DNA of 6,832 nt from Chitinophagales bacterium (GTDB taxonomy: Bacteria > Bacteroidota > Bacteroidia > Chitinophagales > UBA2359): contig JAHDDA010000101.1 in the NCBI GenBank assembly GCA_020629595.1, forward strand, positions 1 through 6,832. Reading direction: 5' to 3'. The translations under genes were made by a program, and so were the position numbers. Each line of letters begins with the position of its first letter. The stretch's first letter is position 1. The notes beneath the pieces were generated by a model. That model was not told where the DNA came from. It made no database searches and saw nothing but the letters and a program-made list of their open reading frames with translations. Shown one piece after another: positions 1 through 5,773 of this stretch.

Positions 1-55
1 AAAATCTTTTTTGAAAATGTATAACTTATTATTCAACCATTACTAAAAGTTGTAA

Positions 56-63
56 TATATTTG
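56..63 (+). promoter_or_regulatory. Bacteroidota-type -7 promoter element for tRNA-Leu
   Basis: The octamer TATATTTG matches the Bacteroidota sigma-A -7 consensus TAnnTTTG at every fixed position. It ends 18 bases before the first base of the tRNA, so transcription would start a few bases before the mature 5' end, as expected for a short tRNA leader. No clear TTG -33 element lies at the usual 17-23 base spacing; the nearest candidate is TTC around 32-34. The assignment rests on the consensus and its position. Confidence 0.55.
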
Positions 64-81
64 CTTTCCCAATTCTGAAAA

Positions 82-163
82 GCCCGAGTGGCGGAATTGG
101 TAGACGCGCTGGATTCAAAATCCAGTTTCTTCGGAAGTGTGGGTTCGATTCCCACCTCGGGTA
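82..163 (+). tRNA. tRNA-Leu (anticodon CAA)
   Basis: This is a complete type II tRNA cloverleaf that decodes UUG leucine codons. The acceptor arm GCCCGAG (82-88) pairs with CTCGGGT (156-162), closing with a G-U pair, and A163 is the discriminator base typical of tRNA-Leu. The D stem is GCG/CGC (91-93/105-107) around a GG-containing loop. The anticodon stem CTGGA/TCCAG (109-113/121-125) encloses loop TTCAAAA, with CAA at 116-118. A long variable arm (126-138, CTT/AAG stem) marks the Leu/Ser class. The T arm is GTGGG-TTCGATT-CCCAC (139-155). The 3' CCA is not encoded and must be added after transcription. Confidence 0.97.
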
Positions 164-167
164 CAAG

Positions 168-200
168 AGCCATCAGTTTTTGCTGATGGCTTTTTTGTTT
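168..200 (+). terminator. Intrinsic terminator of the tRNA-Leu unit
   Basis: The 8-bp perfect stem GCCATCAG (169-176) / CTGATGGC (183-190) can be extended by A168-T191. It has a 6-base loop and is followed by a run of six T and then further T-rich sequence. It starts five bases after the tRNA, which makes the tRNA a single-gene transcription unit. Confidence 0.9.
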
Positions 201-251
201 TCTTCTTTCCAATGGAACTAATTTTTAAATTTTAACATTTTTATTAATACT

Positions 252-485
252 ATGAGTATTTTTTACTCAATGAGTCATTATCTTTCAAATCAAAAAATTA
301 TAGTTATGGCTTTTTTTATGAAATTGTTAATCTTTATAGTCTTACCATTTATGTTAATTTTCTTTGCGGTTTCTATGTTTTTGCGTTATAAACAACGTGA
401 AAATGACCGCCAACGCCAACACGAAATGGATTTAGAAAAAGAGAAAACACGTCAATCGGAAAATATTTCTAAACATTTGGAATAA
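252..485 (+). CDS. Small single-pass membrane protein, unknown function
   Basis: I do not recognise this 77-residue protein. Residues about 23-44 (beginning MKLLIFIVLP) form one strong hydrophobic helix. It is followed directly by RYKQR and a highly charged, Arg/Lys/Glu/Gln-rich tail of about 32 residues that looks helical and could form a coiled coil. By the positive-inside rule the tail would be cytoplasmic. The topology (short N-terminus, one helix, charged helical tail) superficially resembles PspB-like proteins, but I see no sequence signature that supports that name. The start is uncertain: Met19 (ATG at 306) follows an A-rich stretch resembling a Bacteroidota translation start and would give 59 residues, and Met23 (318) is a third option. 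The gene stands alone, after the tRNA terminator and 130 bases before the SPFH gene. Confidence 0.6.
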   Translation: MSIFYSMSHYLSNQKIIVMAFFMKLLIFIVLPFMLIFFAVSMFLRYKQRENDRQRQHEMDLEKEKTRQSENISKHLE

Positions 486-525
486 AAAGGGGAAATGCAA
501 TAAAGAACAAGGAATAGGTAAAATC

Positions 526-541
526 TTTTCAAATTTGAAAA
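526..541. repeat. 16-bp perfect palindrome upstream of the SPFH gene
   Basis: TTTTCAAATTTGAAAA is a perfect dyad with no spacer, 75 bases before the SPFH start codon. Having no loop, it is a poor terminator and more like a possible dimeric-regulator site. In DNA this AT-rich, chance is a real alternative, and no regulator can be named. Confidence 0.3.
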
Positions 542-615
542 AGTACCATCTTGTTTTTATATATACTTTTCTTTCCTAAAAATCATCAAATTTCACATTA
601 CCAAATCAAAATTAT

Positions 616-1431
616 ATGAAAAATATTGGAATTCATTTATTGGCATCTTTGTGCCTACTTACGGCTTGTAGCACTGTAGATTCCGGGCATAGAGGCGTAC
701 AAGTTTCGTGGGGAGGCGAAACAAATATGGAAACCGTTTACGATGAAGGTTTACAAATGGGCATAAACTGGATTTGGGACGATATGGTTAACTACGATTG
801 TAGAGAACAAACTCTGGTTATTGATAATGACTTTAACGATGCCAACAATATGGAAACGGGTGTTGAAGTTGCCTTGTATTATCACCCAATAAAAAACGAG
901 GTTAATTTATTGCACAAAAACATCGGGATTGATTACAAATCATCTAAGATGAAAAATATAATGAAAGGTGCTTTAAAAGAAGTTATTCCTCAATTTAGTG
1001 CTGTTGACTTGAACTTAAAGTCTCGTTCCGAAGCTGAGGAACGGTTAACCAGCATTTTAACAGAGGAATTAGCATCAATGCATGTTGAATTTGTAAGAGT
1101 TCAAATTACAGATGTTGATATTCCGAAAAGTATTGCTCAGGCTGCCGAAGCTAAAGCCGTTCAGTTAGAGAAAAACAAATTGGCTAAAGAAAAAGCTGAG
1201 GAGCAAACCAACTTGGGTAATGCCGCTAAAGAAAAAGCCTTAGCAGATGCCGAAGCTACAAGAATTAGAGCCGAAGCTGAATCGAAAGCAATTAAAACAA
1301 TAAACGAAGCATTATCAAGCTCACCGCAATATGTTCAGCTTAAAAAAGTTGAAAAATGGGATGGAAGCCTTGGCGACAATAATGTTTTTGGTAGCGATGC
1401 TACTATTATTAAAGGCTTAGTAACAAAGTAA
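616..1431 (+). CDS. SPFH/prohibitin-family lipoprotein
   Basis: This 271-residue protein belongs to the SPFH (stomatin/prohibitin/flotillin, Band 7) superfamily, whose members assemble into large membrane-bound rings and scaffolds. Residues 1-17 form a lipoprotein signal peptide ending in lipobox LTAC, so Cys18 should be lipidated and the protein should sit on the periplasmic side of a membrane. The SPFH core spans about 22-180: an early GHRGVQV strand, a central segment of conserved type around 80-160, and VQITDVDIPKSIAQAAEAK, the usual transition into the coiled coil. Residues about 173-230 are an Ala/Glu/Lys-rich coiled coil. The C-terminal YVQLKKVEKWDG segment is typical of prohibitin-like proteins. 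There is no Shine-Dalgarno site, and the start is fixed by the signal peptide. A strong terminator follows directly, so it is probably monocistronic. The family is confident; the biological role is not known. Confidence 0.85.
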   Translation: MKNIGIHLLASLCLLTACSTVDSGHRGVQVSWGGETNMETVYDEGLQMGINWIWDDMVNYDCREQTLVIDNDFNDANNMETGVEVALYYHPIKNEVNLLHKNIGIDYKSSKMKNIMKGALKEVIPQFSAVDLNLKSRSEAEERLTSILTEELASMHVEFVRVQITDVDIPKSIAQAAEAKAVQLEKNKLAKEKAEEQTNLGNAAKEKALADAEATRIRAEAESKAIKTINEALSSSPQYVQLKKVEKWDGSLGDNNVFGSDATIIKGLVTK

Positions 1432-1443
1432 AAGTTATTTTTC

Positions 1444-1491
1444 GATTTCAGATTTTTGAGTTTTAATAATTCAAAAATTTGAAATCTTTTT
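1444..1491 (+). terminator. Intrinsic terminator after the SPFH gene
   Basis: The arm at 1444-1459 pairs with the arm at 1471-1486 over 16 positions, 15 Watson-Crick plus one G-U. The loop is 11 bases and a T tract follows (1487-1491). It begins 13 bases after the stop codon. The stem is AT-rich but long. Confidence 0.8.
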
Positions 1492-1498
1492 AAATTTA
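1491..1498 (+). promoter_or_regulatory. Possible -7 element for the PD-(D/E)XK-like gene
   Basis: TAAATTTA matches TAnnTTTG except at the last base and abuts the T tract of the preceding terminator. If used, transcription would begin almost at the ATG at 1505, giving a leaderless or nearly leaderless mRNA. No TTG sits at the right spacing, so this is weak. Confidence 0.25.
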
Positions 1499-1504
1499 CA
1501 GTAT

Positions 1505-2119
1505 ATGTCATACAGCAACTTTACATTTAGTTTAATTAATGAAAAATTTGGCATTACCAATAAGGTTCAAAATTTATTTGATAAAATTGAACCTTTTGCT
1601 GTTAGTGCAGCCCTTTCTGAAGATTTAGAATTAGCACGCATATTACCAGTTAGAAGTGAAAAAGCAAAATCAGAATTAATTATTATGCCTATTTTAATTG
1701 ATTTAATGAAAAGAAATGAGCAGTTTTTTACAATTTATTCTGGCGATACTTTAAATGTAGATAAAGAAAAAGGTTTGTCGGGCGAGTGTGATTTTATTTT
1801 AGCAAAAAACGAAGGTACGTTTGAAATAAACACACCAATTTTTACCATTTTAGAAGCCAAGAAAAACGATATTGAAGTGGGTATTCCACAATGTGCTGCT
1901 CAAATGATTGGAACAAAATTGTATAATGAAAAGTCTGGAATTAATCTTCAAAAAATATATGGCTGTGTAACTACTGCGGATGATTGGATTTTCTTAAAAT
2001 TAGAAAACAATCAGATAACAATTGATAACAAAAAATACTATTTAGGCAACTTAAATGAGTTATTAGGTATTTTTCAATACATTATTAATTACAATAAAAC
2101 TCAATTATTGGCTGTCTAA
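1505..2119 (+). CDS. Hypothetical protein with PD-(D/E)XK nuclease-like signature
   Basis: I do not recognise a named family for this 204-residue protein, but it carries a pattern typical of the PD-(D/E)XK nuclease superfamily. Glu57 lies in a predicted helix (SEKAKSELI). GECDF puts Asp96 at the end of a strand. ILEAKK gives Glu117-x-Lys119 on the next strand, and a helix with Gln129 and Gln133 (IPQCAAQMIG) follows. D96...E117-x-K119 would form the metal-binding catalytic site. There is no signal peptide or membrane segment, so it should be cytoplasmic. No methyltransferase, specificity subunit or ATPase lies next to it, so it is not a visible restriction system. Similar stand-alone proteins are often annotated only as type I restriction N-terminal-like or hypothetical. 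A terminator separates it from the upstream gene, and its stop codon overlaps that of the convergent TPR gene. Nuclease activity is inference. Confidence 0.75.
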   Translation: MSYSNFTFSLINEKFGITNKVQNLFDKIEPFAVSAALSEDLELARILPVRSEKAKSELIIMPILIDLMKRNEQFFTIYSGDTLNVDKEKGLSGECDFILAKNEGTFEINTPIFTILEAKKNDIEVGIPQCAAQMIGTKLYNEKSGINLQKIYGCVTTADDWIFLKLENNQITIDNKKYYLGNLNELLGIFQYIINYNKTQLLAV

Positions 2120-2934
2120 AATCCACCAATACCACAAACTTTCTTCATTTCTACTTGTGCAGCAATTGAACCTAAAGTAGCCGCTTTATTAAAGTCATTA
2201 CAAGCACGTCCAGTTTCATTTAAACTAAAAAACGACAATCCTCTATAATAATAAGCTTGATGATCGGTAGGTTCGGCATCTATATAATAAGAAAAGTCAG
2301 TAATGGCTCTATCGTATTGGCTTAATAAACTACGAGCAATACCTCTTCCTTTGTAAGCGGCAATAAAAAAGCTATTAATATCAATTACTTGATTATAGTC
2401 GCTAATAGCATCTTGGTAATTTTTGCTCATTGTATTGGCGGCAGCTCTGCCCTGATATGCCAAAAGATATTTTTCTTTATTTTCAATAGCCGTAGAAAAA
2501 TATTTAATCGATTCTTTAAACTTACCTAATTTCACTAAAATTGAAGCATAATTATAATTCAAAACCGCATCTGTTGGATCTACTTTTAATGCTTTCTTAT
2601 AATCTTTTTTCGCCTTACTAAATTCTCCTATTTCGGTATAAGCGTTTCCTCTTAATTGTAGAAGTTCTTTTTTATTTTTTTCTTTTTTAAGGCTTTTACT
2701 CAGCATTTTTATTGCCGAAGTGTAACTTTTATTAGCAATCAATTCTTGTGCTTGGCTGTAATAATATTTTACACGTTCTTTATCTCTAAACGAAACTTCA
2801 TTTCTTTTTTCAGTAACAGTTACTGTTTCAATATCGCCTCCAAAAAGCGTTTCAATATCTAAATTTATTTTTTTTTGTCCTAATAACGTAAAGGAACTTA
2901 GTAAAATTGAACTTATTATTATCCAGTGTTTCAT
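2116..2934 (-). CDS. Secreted tetratricopeptide repeat protein
   Basis: This 272-residue protein has a Sec signal peptide (hydrophobic residues 5-18) with probable cleavage between Gly19 and Gln20, a Bacteroidota-style site, so it is exported to the periplasm. After a linker of about 35 residues come roughly six TPR units, near 55-86, 89-120, 123-154, 157-188, 191-222 and 225-256. They are recognisable by A/G-Y-x(n)-A-I/A spacing and the repeated DP or D/E-P turns, as in ALKVDPTD and YIDAEPTD. The end (GRACNDFNKAATLGS, then VCGIGGF) matches the Cys-containing tail common in Bacteroidota TPR proteins. TPR arrays bind partner proteins; the partner here is unknown. The upstream gene on the same strand is 239 bases away across a repeat-rich gap, so it probably has its own transcript. 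Its 3' end overlaps the opposing gene by four bases (2116-2119), with no terminator between them. Confidence 0.85.
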   Translation of the reverse strand: MKHWIIISSILLSSFTLLGQKKINLDIETLFGGDIETVTVTEKRNEVSFRDKERVKYYYSQAQELIANKSYTSAIKMLSKSLKKEKNKKELLQLRGNAYTEIGEFSKAKKDYKKALKVDPTDAVLNYNYASILVKLGKFKESIKYFSTAIENKEKYLLAYQGRAAANTMSKNYQDAISDYNQVIDINSFFIAAYKGRGIARSLLSQYDRAITDFSYYIDAEPTDHQAYYYRGLSFFSLNETGRACNDFNKAATLGSIAAQVEMKKVCGIGGF

Positions 2935-2947
2935 TTTGTGTAATTTT

Positions 2948-3031
2948 TAGTGAGTAGTGATTTGTAATTAGATAATGATTTGCTATAACTAAAAATCACA
3001 ACTATTCAACTAATCACTTTTCACTATTAAC
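2948..3031. repeat. Heptad-based imperfect inverted repeat
   Basis: TAGTGAGTAGTGATT (2948-2962) is the inverse of AATCACTTTTCACTA (3012-3026) at 13 of 15 positions. The right side reads as four consecutive 7-mers, ATTCAAC, TAATCAC, TTTTCAC and TATTAAC (3004-3031), with rough consensus TAWTCAC. The left side holds two 7-mers in the opposite orientation (2950-2956 and 2957-2963). An inner pair, GTGATTT (2957-2963) with AAATCAC (2993-2999), offers an alternative fold. It lies directly upstream of the minus-strand TPR gene and would fall in its promoter or leader region. A function is not evident. Confidence 0.6.
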
Positions 3032-3084
3032 TAAATAAGCCAAGTTGCGATGTGCGAAAATATATTTTTTAAATGTATCGTTTT

Positions 3085-3142
3085 TTTGTATTGATGGCGA
3101 TTTATCGCATCACTGGACATGATAAATCGCTGTCCATACAAA
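3085..3142. repeat. 58-bp twin-hairpin palindromic element with terminal inverted repeats
   Basis: The element is symmetrical. TTTGTAT (3085-3091) and ATACAAA (3136-3142) are perfect 7-bp terminal inverted repeats. Inside are two 21-base hairpins separated by CT (3113-3114). Hairpin A (3092-3112) is TGATG, an 11-base core, then CATCA. Hairpin B (3115-3135) is GGACA, an 11-base core, then TGTCC. The cores are inverted copies of each other, GCGATTTATC (3097-3106) against GATAAATCGC (3121-3130), so the whole can also fold as one long hairpin. The organisation resembles REP-type paired palindromes or a miniature mobile repeat. It occupies the intergenic gap downstream of the DUF721 gene. With no T tract after either hairpin, it is not a standard terminator. 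Confidence 0.7.
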
Positions 3143-3173
3143 TAACATCGTAATTTGGGTTAAATATAAAGTC

Positions 3174-3467
3174 TTATTTAACAATTATTTCTTCAACGAC
3201 TCCTTCTCCAAGTATTTCGTTTAATTTTTGACTTAATAAATCTTTACTATAAAAAATTTCTTGTTTTAACGAAGCAGAGTTAAAAGTAATCTGTAAAACG
3301 CCATCTTTGTAATAAATATTTTGTGTACGTTTGGCAATAGAATCTCCCATAAGGCTTTGCCAATCGTTCATAATACGGTGTTGCGTTACCTTATTCTTCC
3401 AATTAGGCGAATTTATTAAACGCTTTATTACAGCACCAAGGCTTTCTTCATTACTTTCTCTTTTCAT
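3174..3467 (-). CDS. DUF721/DciA-family protein
   Basis: This 97-residue protein matches the DUF721 family, which includes DciA, the ancestral bacterial loader/regulator of the replicative helicase DnaB. Visible family features are the N-terminal helix with GAVIKRLI, the central NDWQSLMGDSIAKRTQ (Trp36, Gly41, then the IA..T pattern), the strand-forming GVLQITFNSASLKQEI with its characteristic Ser...Leu-x-x-Glu, and a C-terminal helix plus strand (LNEILGEGVVEEIIV). These suggest one KH-like domain making up nearly the whole protein, with no extra DNA-binding extension. It starts 24 bases downstream of the recF stop on the same strand, so co-transcription is likely. The short gap contains AAATCT-TC-AGATTT (3472-3485), a small dyad of unknown meaning. 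The family is confident; helicase loading in this phylum is inferred from DciA. Confidence 0.85.
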   Translation of the reverse strand: MKRESNEESLGAVIKRLINSPNWKNKVTQHRIMNDWQSLMGDSIAKRTQNIYYKDGVLQITFNSASLKQEIFYSKDLLSQKLNEILGEGVVEEIIVK

Positions 3468-3491
3468 TTACAAATCTTCAGATTTTAGATG

Positions 3492-4604
3492 TTAAGTTTC
3501 GGTTAATAAAATTTTTTCATTTTCAATTATAAAATGTTTGTATTGCAAATTTAAGCTATCTAAAATTGCAGGCAAACGTTTACTATCGGCATCTGTAATA
3601 AAAACTTGCCCATAACTATTGGCAGTTACAATTTTTAACAGTTCGGCTATACGGGTAGCATCCAATTTATCAAAAATATCATCAAGTAATAAGATAGGCT
3701 CAATGTTTAATTTTTCTTTTACAAATTGAAAAAAAGCTAATTTTAAAGCTATTAAAAACGATTTTTGTTGCCCTTGCGAACCTATTTTTTTAATCGAATG
3801 ATTGTTTATACCAAATTCCCAATCATCTTTATGAATACCAACCGTTGTACGCTTTAAAATTCGGTCTTTTTGTCTGTTGGTTTTTAGTAATTCTTCAAAG
3901 TTATTATTATTCAAATTAGAAATATACTGAATATTAACTTTTTCCCTTCCGTTAGAGATTTGTTCGTAGCAATTTTGTAAAAACTGCGTACATTCTGGCA
4001 TCATATTTTTTCGCAATTTATAAATAGGTTTGCTAAAATTTACCAATTGAGCATCATAAGTATCAAGTAAACTAAAATTGGTCATATTTTCAATTCCTGA
4101 AATTTGCTTTAGATATGCGTTGCGTTGTTGTAATATTTTATTGTACTTCATTAAATTAGAAAGATATTCAGCACTAATTTGTGATAAAGTATGATTTACC
4201 AATTTTCGCCTAAATTCACTACCAGCTTTCACAATTTGAATATCATCTGGCGTAATTATACTTACTGGAAATTTACCAATATGTTCGGCTAAAGTATCAT
4301 AAATATTTCTGTTACATTCAAATTCTTTTTTCCTTCGAGGCGAATATTTGCAAAACAAATTATAATCTTCTGCCTTTTTCTTAAAATTGGCTGTAATGTT
4401 AAAAAAGCCTTGTTCAAAAGTAATTATCGATTTGTCAGAAGCCTGAAAATAGCTTTTGCAAGAACAGATATAATAAATTGCATCGAGCAAATTGGTTTTT
4501 CCTACACCATTTAAACCAGTAATTACATTTAATTTATCATCAAAATCAACCACTAATGTGCTGTAATTCTTAAAGTTGGTCAATTTTATGTTGTTCAGTT
4601 CCAT
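3492..4604 (-). CDS. recF: DNA replication/repair protein RecF
   Basis: This 370-residue SMC-like ATPase works with RecO and RecR to load RecA at single-stranded gaps. It is close to the usual full length of RecF. The N-terminal LTNFKNY leads into Walker A GLNGVGKT (residues 30-37). The FPVSIITPDDIQIVKAGSEFRRK block (about 112-134) is a RecF landmark. The mid-region (about 140-250) is the helical lobe. GIHKDDWEF (257-265) corresponds to the GxHRDD motif. The ABC signature is SQGQQKS (276-282). Walker B and D-loop are ILLLDDIFDKLD (304-315), followed by QVFITDAD (333-340). All ATPase motifs are intact. It is the first gene of a minus-strand operon with the DUF721 gene and diverges from pdhA across 74 bases. 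No good -7 element was found for it. Confidence 0.96.
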   Translation of the reverse strand: MELNNIKLTNFKNYSTLVVDFDDKLNVITGLNGVGKTNLLDAIYYICSCKSYFQASDKSIITFEQGFFNITANFKKKAEDYNLFCKYSPRRKKEFECNRNIYDTLAEHIGKFPVSIITPDDIQIVKAGSEFRRKLVNHTLSQISAEYLSNLMKYNKILQQRNAYLKQISGIENMTNFSLLDTYDAQLVNFSKPIYKLRKNMMPECTQFLQNCYEQISNGREKVNIQYISNLNNNNFEELLKTNRQKDRILKRTTVGIHKDDWEFGINNHSIKKIGSQGQQKSFLIALKLAFFQFVKEKLNIEPILLLDDIFDKLDATRIAELLKIVTANSYGQVFITDADSKRLPAILDSLNLQYKHFIIENEKILLTET

Positions 4605-4625
4605 TTGCTTAACGATATTAACACG

Positions 4626-4647
4626 AAGTTCAAGTAAGTTAAGTTCA
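4626..4647. repeat. Short direct repeats in the recF/pdhA divergent region
   Basis: AAGTTCA occurs at 4626-4632 and 4641-4647, 15 bases apart start to start, with the partial copy AGTAAGTT between them. They lie inside the 74-bp gap that must hold both the recF and pdhA promoters, just upstream of the pdhA -7 element. They could be a regulator site or simple low-complexity drift. Confidence 0.3.
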
Positions 4648-4654
4648 TTTTCTC

Positions 4655-4662
4655 TATTTTTG
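4655..4662 (+). promoter_or_regulatory. Bacteroidota-type -7 promoter element for pdhA
   Basis: TATTTTTG is an exact TAnnTTTG match ending 16 bases before the pdhA start codon, predicting a short leader of roughly 10 bases. No clear TTG -33 element is present at 17-23 bases upstream. Confidence 0.5.
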
Positions 4663-4678
4663 CATAAAATTTTAAGCT

Positions 4679-5671
4679 ATGTCTTCAAGAATCACCAAAA
4701 AAACTTATTTAGAATGGTACGAATCTATGCTTTTAATGCGAAGATTTGAGGAAAAAGCGGGTATGCTATATGGTCAGCAAAAAATTAGAGGTTTTTGCCA
4801 CCTATACATCGGACAAGAAGCTGTAGCAGCTGGTATTCAAACTGCTTTAAAACCTGACGATATTGTAATTACTGCTTATAGAGATCATGCATTGGCATTG
4901 GCAAAAGGCTTAACCGCTAATGAGTGTATGGCAGAGCTTTTTGGTAAAAAAACAGGCTGTTCAAAAGGTAAAGGTGGCTCAATGCACTTTTTTGATAAAT
5001 CTAAGAAGTTTTACGGCGGACATGGAATTGTAGGTGCTCAAATACCTATGGGTGCAGGTATTGCTTTTGCTGAAAAATATAATGGCACAAAAAATGTATG
5101 TATTGCTATGTTTGGCGATGGCGCTGCAAGACAAGGAGCTTTACACGAAACATTTAATATGGCAATGACTTGGAAATTACCAGTAGTATTTATAGTTGAA
5201 AATAACTTTTATGCTATGGGAACTTCTGTAGAAAGAACTTCAAATATTGAAGATTTGTACAAGTTGGGTGCTTCTTACGAAATGCCAAGTGAAGCTGTTG
5301 ATGGAATGAGTCCGGAAGATTGCCATAAAGCATTGTATAAAGCAGCCGAGCATTGCAGAAAAGGAAAAGGTCCTTACTTTTTGGAAATAAGAACGTACCG
5401 TTATAAAGGTCATTCAATGTCAGATCCACAAAAGTATAGAACTAAAGAAGAAGTTGCTAGTTATAAAGCTCAAGACCCAATTCAACACGTAAAAGAAATG
5501 CTGTTGGATAAAAAATGGGCATCGGAAGATTGGATAAAAGATATAAATGCAAAGGTTAAGGATATTGTAAATGAAAGTGTTGAGTTTGCAGAAAATTCAC
5601 CTTATCCAGATGCATCTGAAATATATGAAGATGTGTATTTACAGCACGATTATCCGTTTGTAAAACACTAA
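4679..5671 (+). CDS. pdhA: Pyruvate dehydrogenase E1 component, alpha subunit
   Basis: This 330-residue thiamine-diphosphate enzyme subunit pairs with E1-beta to decarboxylate pyruvate and transfer the acetyl group to the lipoyl arm of E2. Landmarks in order are LMRRFEEKAGMLYGQQKIRGFCHLYIGQEA split over residues 19-48, YRDHALALAKG (67-77), GKGGSMHFF (97-105), and GGHGIVGAQIPMGAGIAFA (113-131). The TPP/Mg-binding motif starts at GDG (146-148) and ends at ENN (174-176). YRYKGHSMSDPQKYRTKEE (240-258) is the loop equivalent to the phosphorylation loop of mitochondrial E1-alpha. Ser246 is kept, whereas the second mammalian site is not. Length and motifs are complete. The pyruvate substrate is assigned by overall resemblance; a branched-chain 2-oxoacid E1-alpha is less likely. 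No pdhB or E2 gene follows within the window. Confidence 0.93.
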   Translation: MSSRITKKTYLEWYESMLLMRRFEEKAGMLYGQQKIRGFCHLYIGQEAVAAGIQTALKPDDIVITAYRDHALALAKGLTANECMAELFGKKTGCSKGKGGSMHFFDKSKKFYGGHGIVGAQIPMGAGIAFAEKYNGTKNVCIAMFGDGAARQGALHETFNMAMTWKLPVVFIVENNFYAMGTSVERTSNIEDLYKLGASYEMPSEAVDGMSPEDCHKALYKAAEHCRKGKGPYFLEIRTYRYKGHSMSDPQKYRTKEEVASYKAQDPIQHVKEMLLDKKWASEDWIKDINAKVKDIVNESVEFAENSPYPDASEIYEDVYLQHDYPFVKH

Positions 5672-5773
5672 TATTTTAGTTCTAATAGGGTTTGAAACCT
5701 TTTAGGATTGTAGATAATTAGTTTAAATTTACATTTTAAGAAAAACAAAGCATTAGAGTTAAAAAATTTGAAT

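Noticed and set aside
616..2119. SPFH gene plus nuclease-like gene as a two-gene defence operon
   Set aside because: A strong terminator separates them and nothing else in the window supports a defence cluster; co-function cannot be claimed from adjacency alone.
3004..3142. CRISPR-like array in the repeat-rich gap
   Set aside because: The 7-base units are contiguous without spacers and the hairpin doublet is a single palindromic element, so the repeat-spacer pattern is absent.
5214..5429. Minus-strand open frame of 71 codons inside pdhA
   Set aside because: It lies entirely within the well-supported pdhA gene, and its product shows no family features. It is a shadow of the coding strand.
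5672..5740. Possible terminator after pdhA around GGTTTGAAACC
   Set aside because: The dyad leaves almost no loop, the stem is only a few pairs, and no proper T tract follows.
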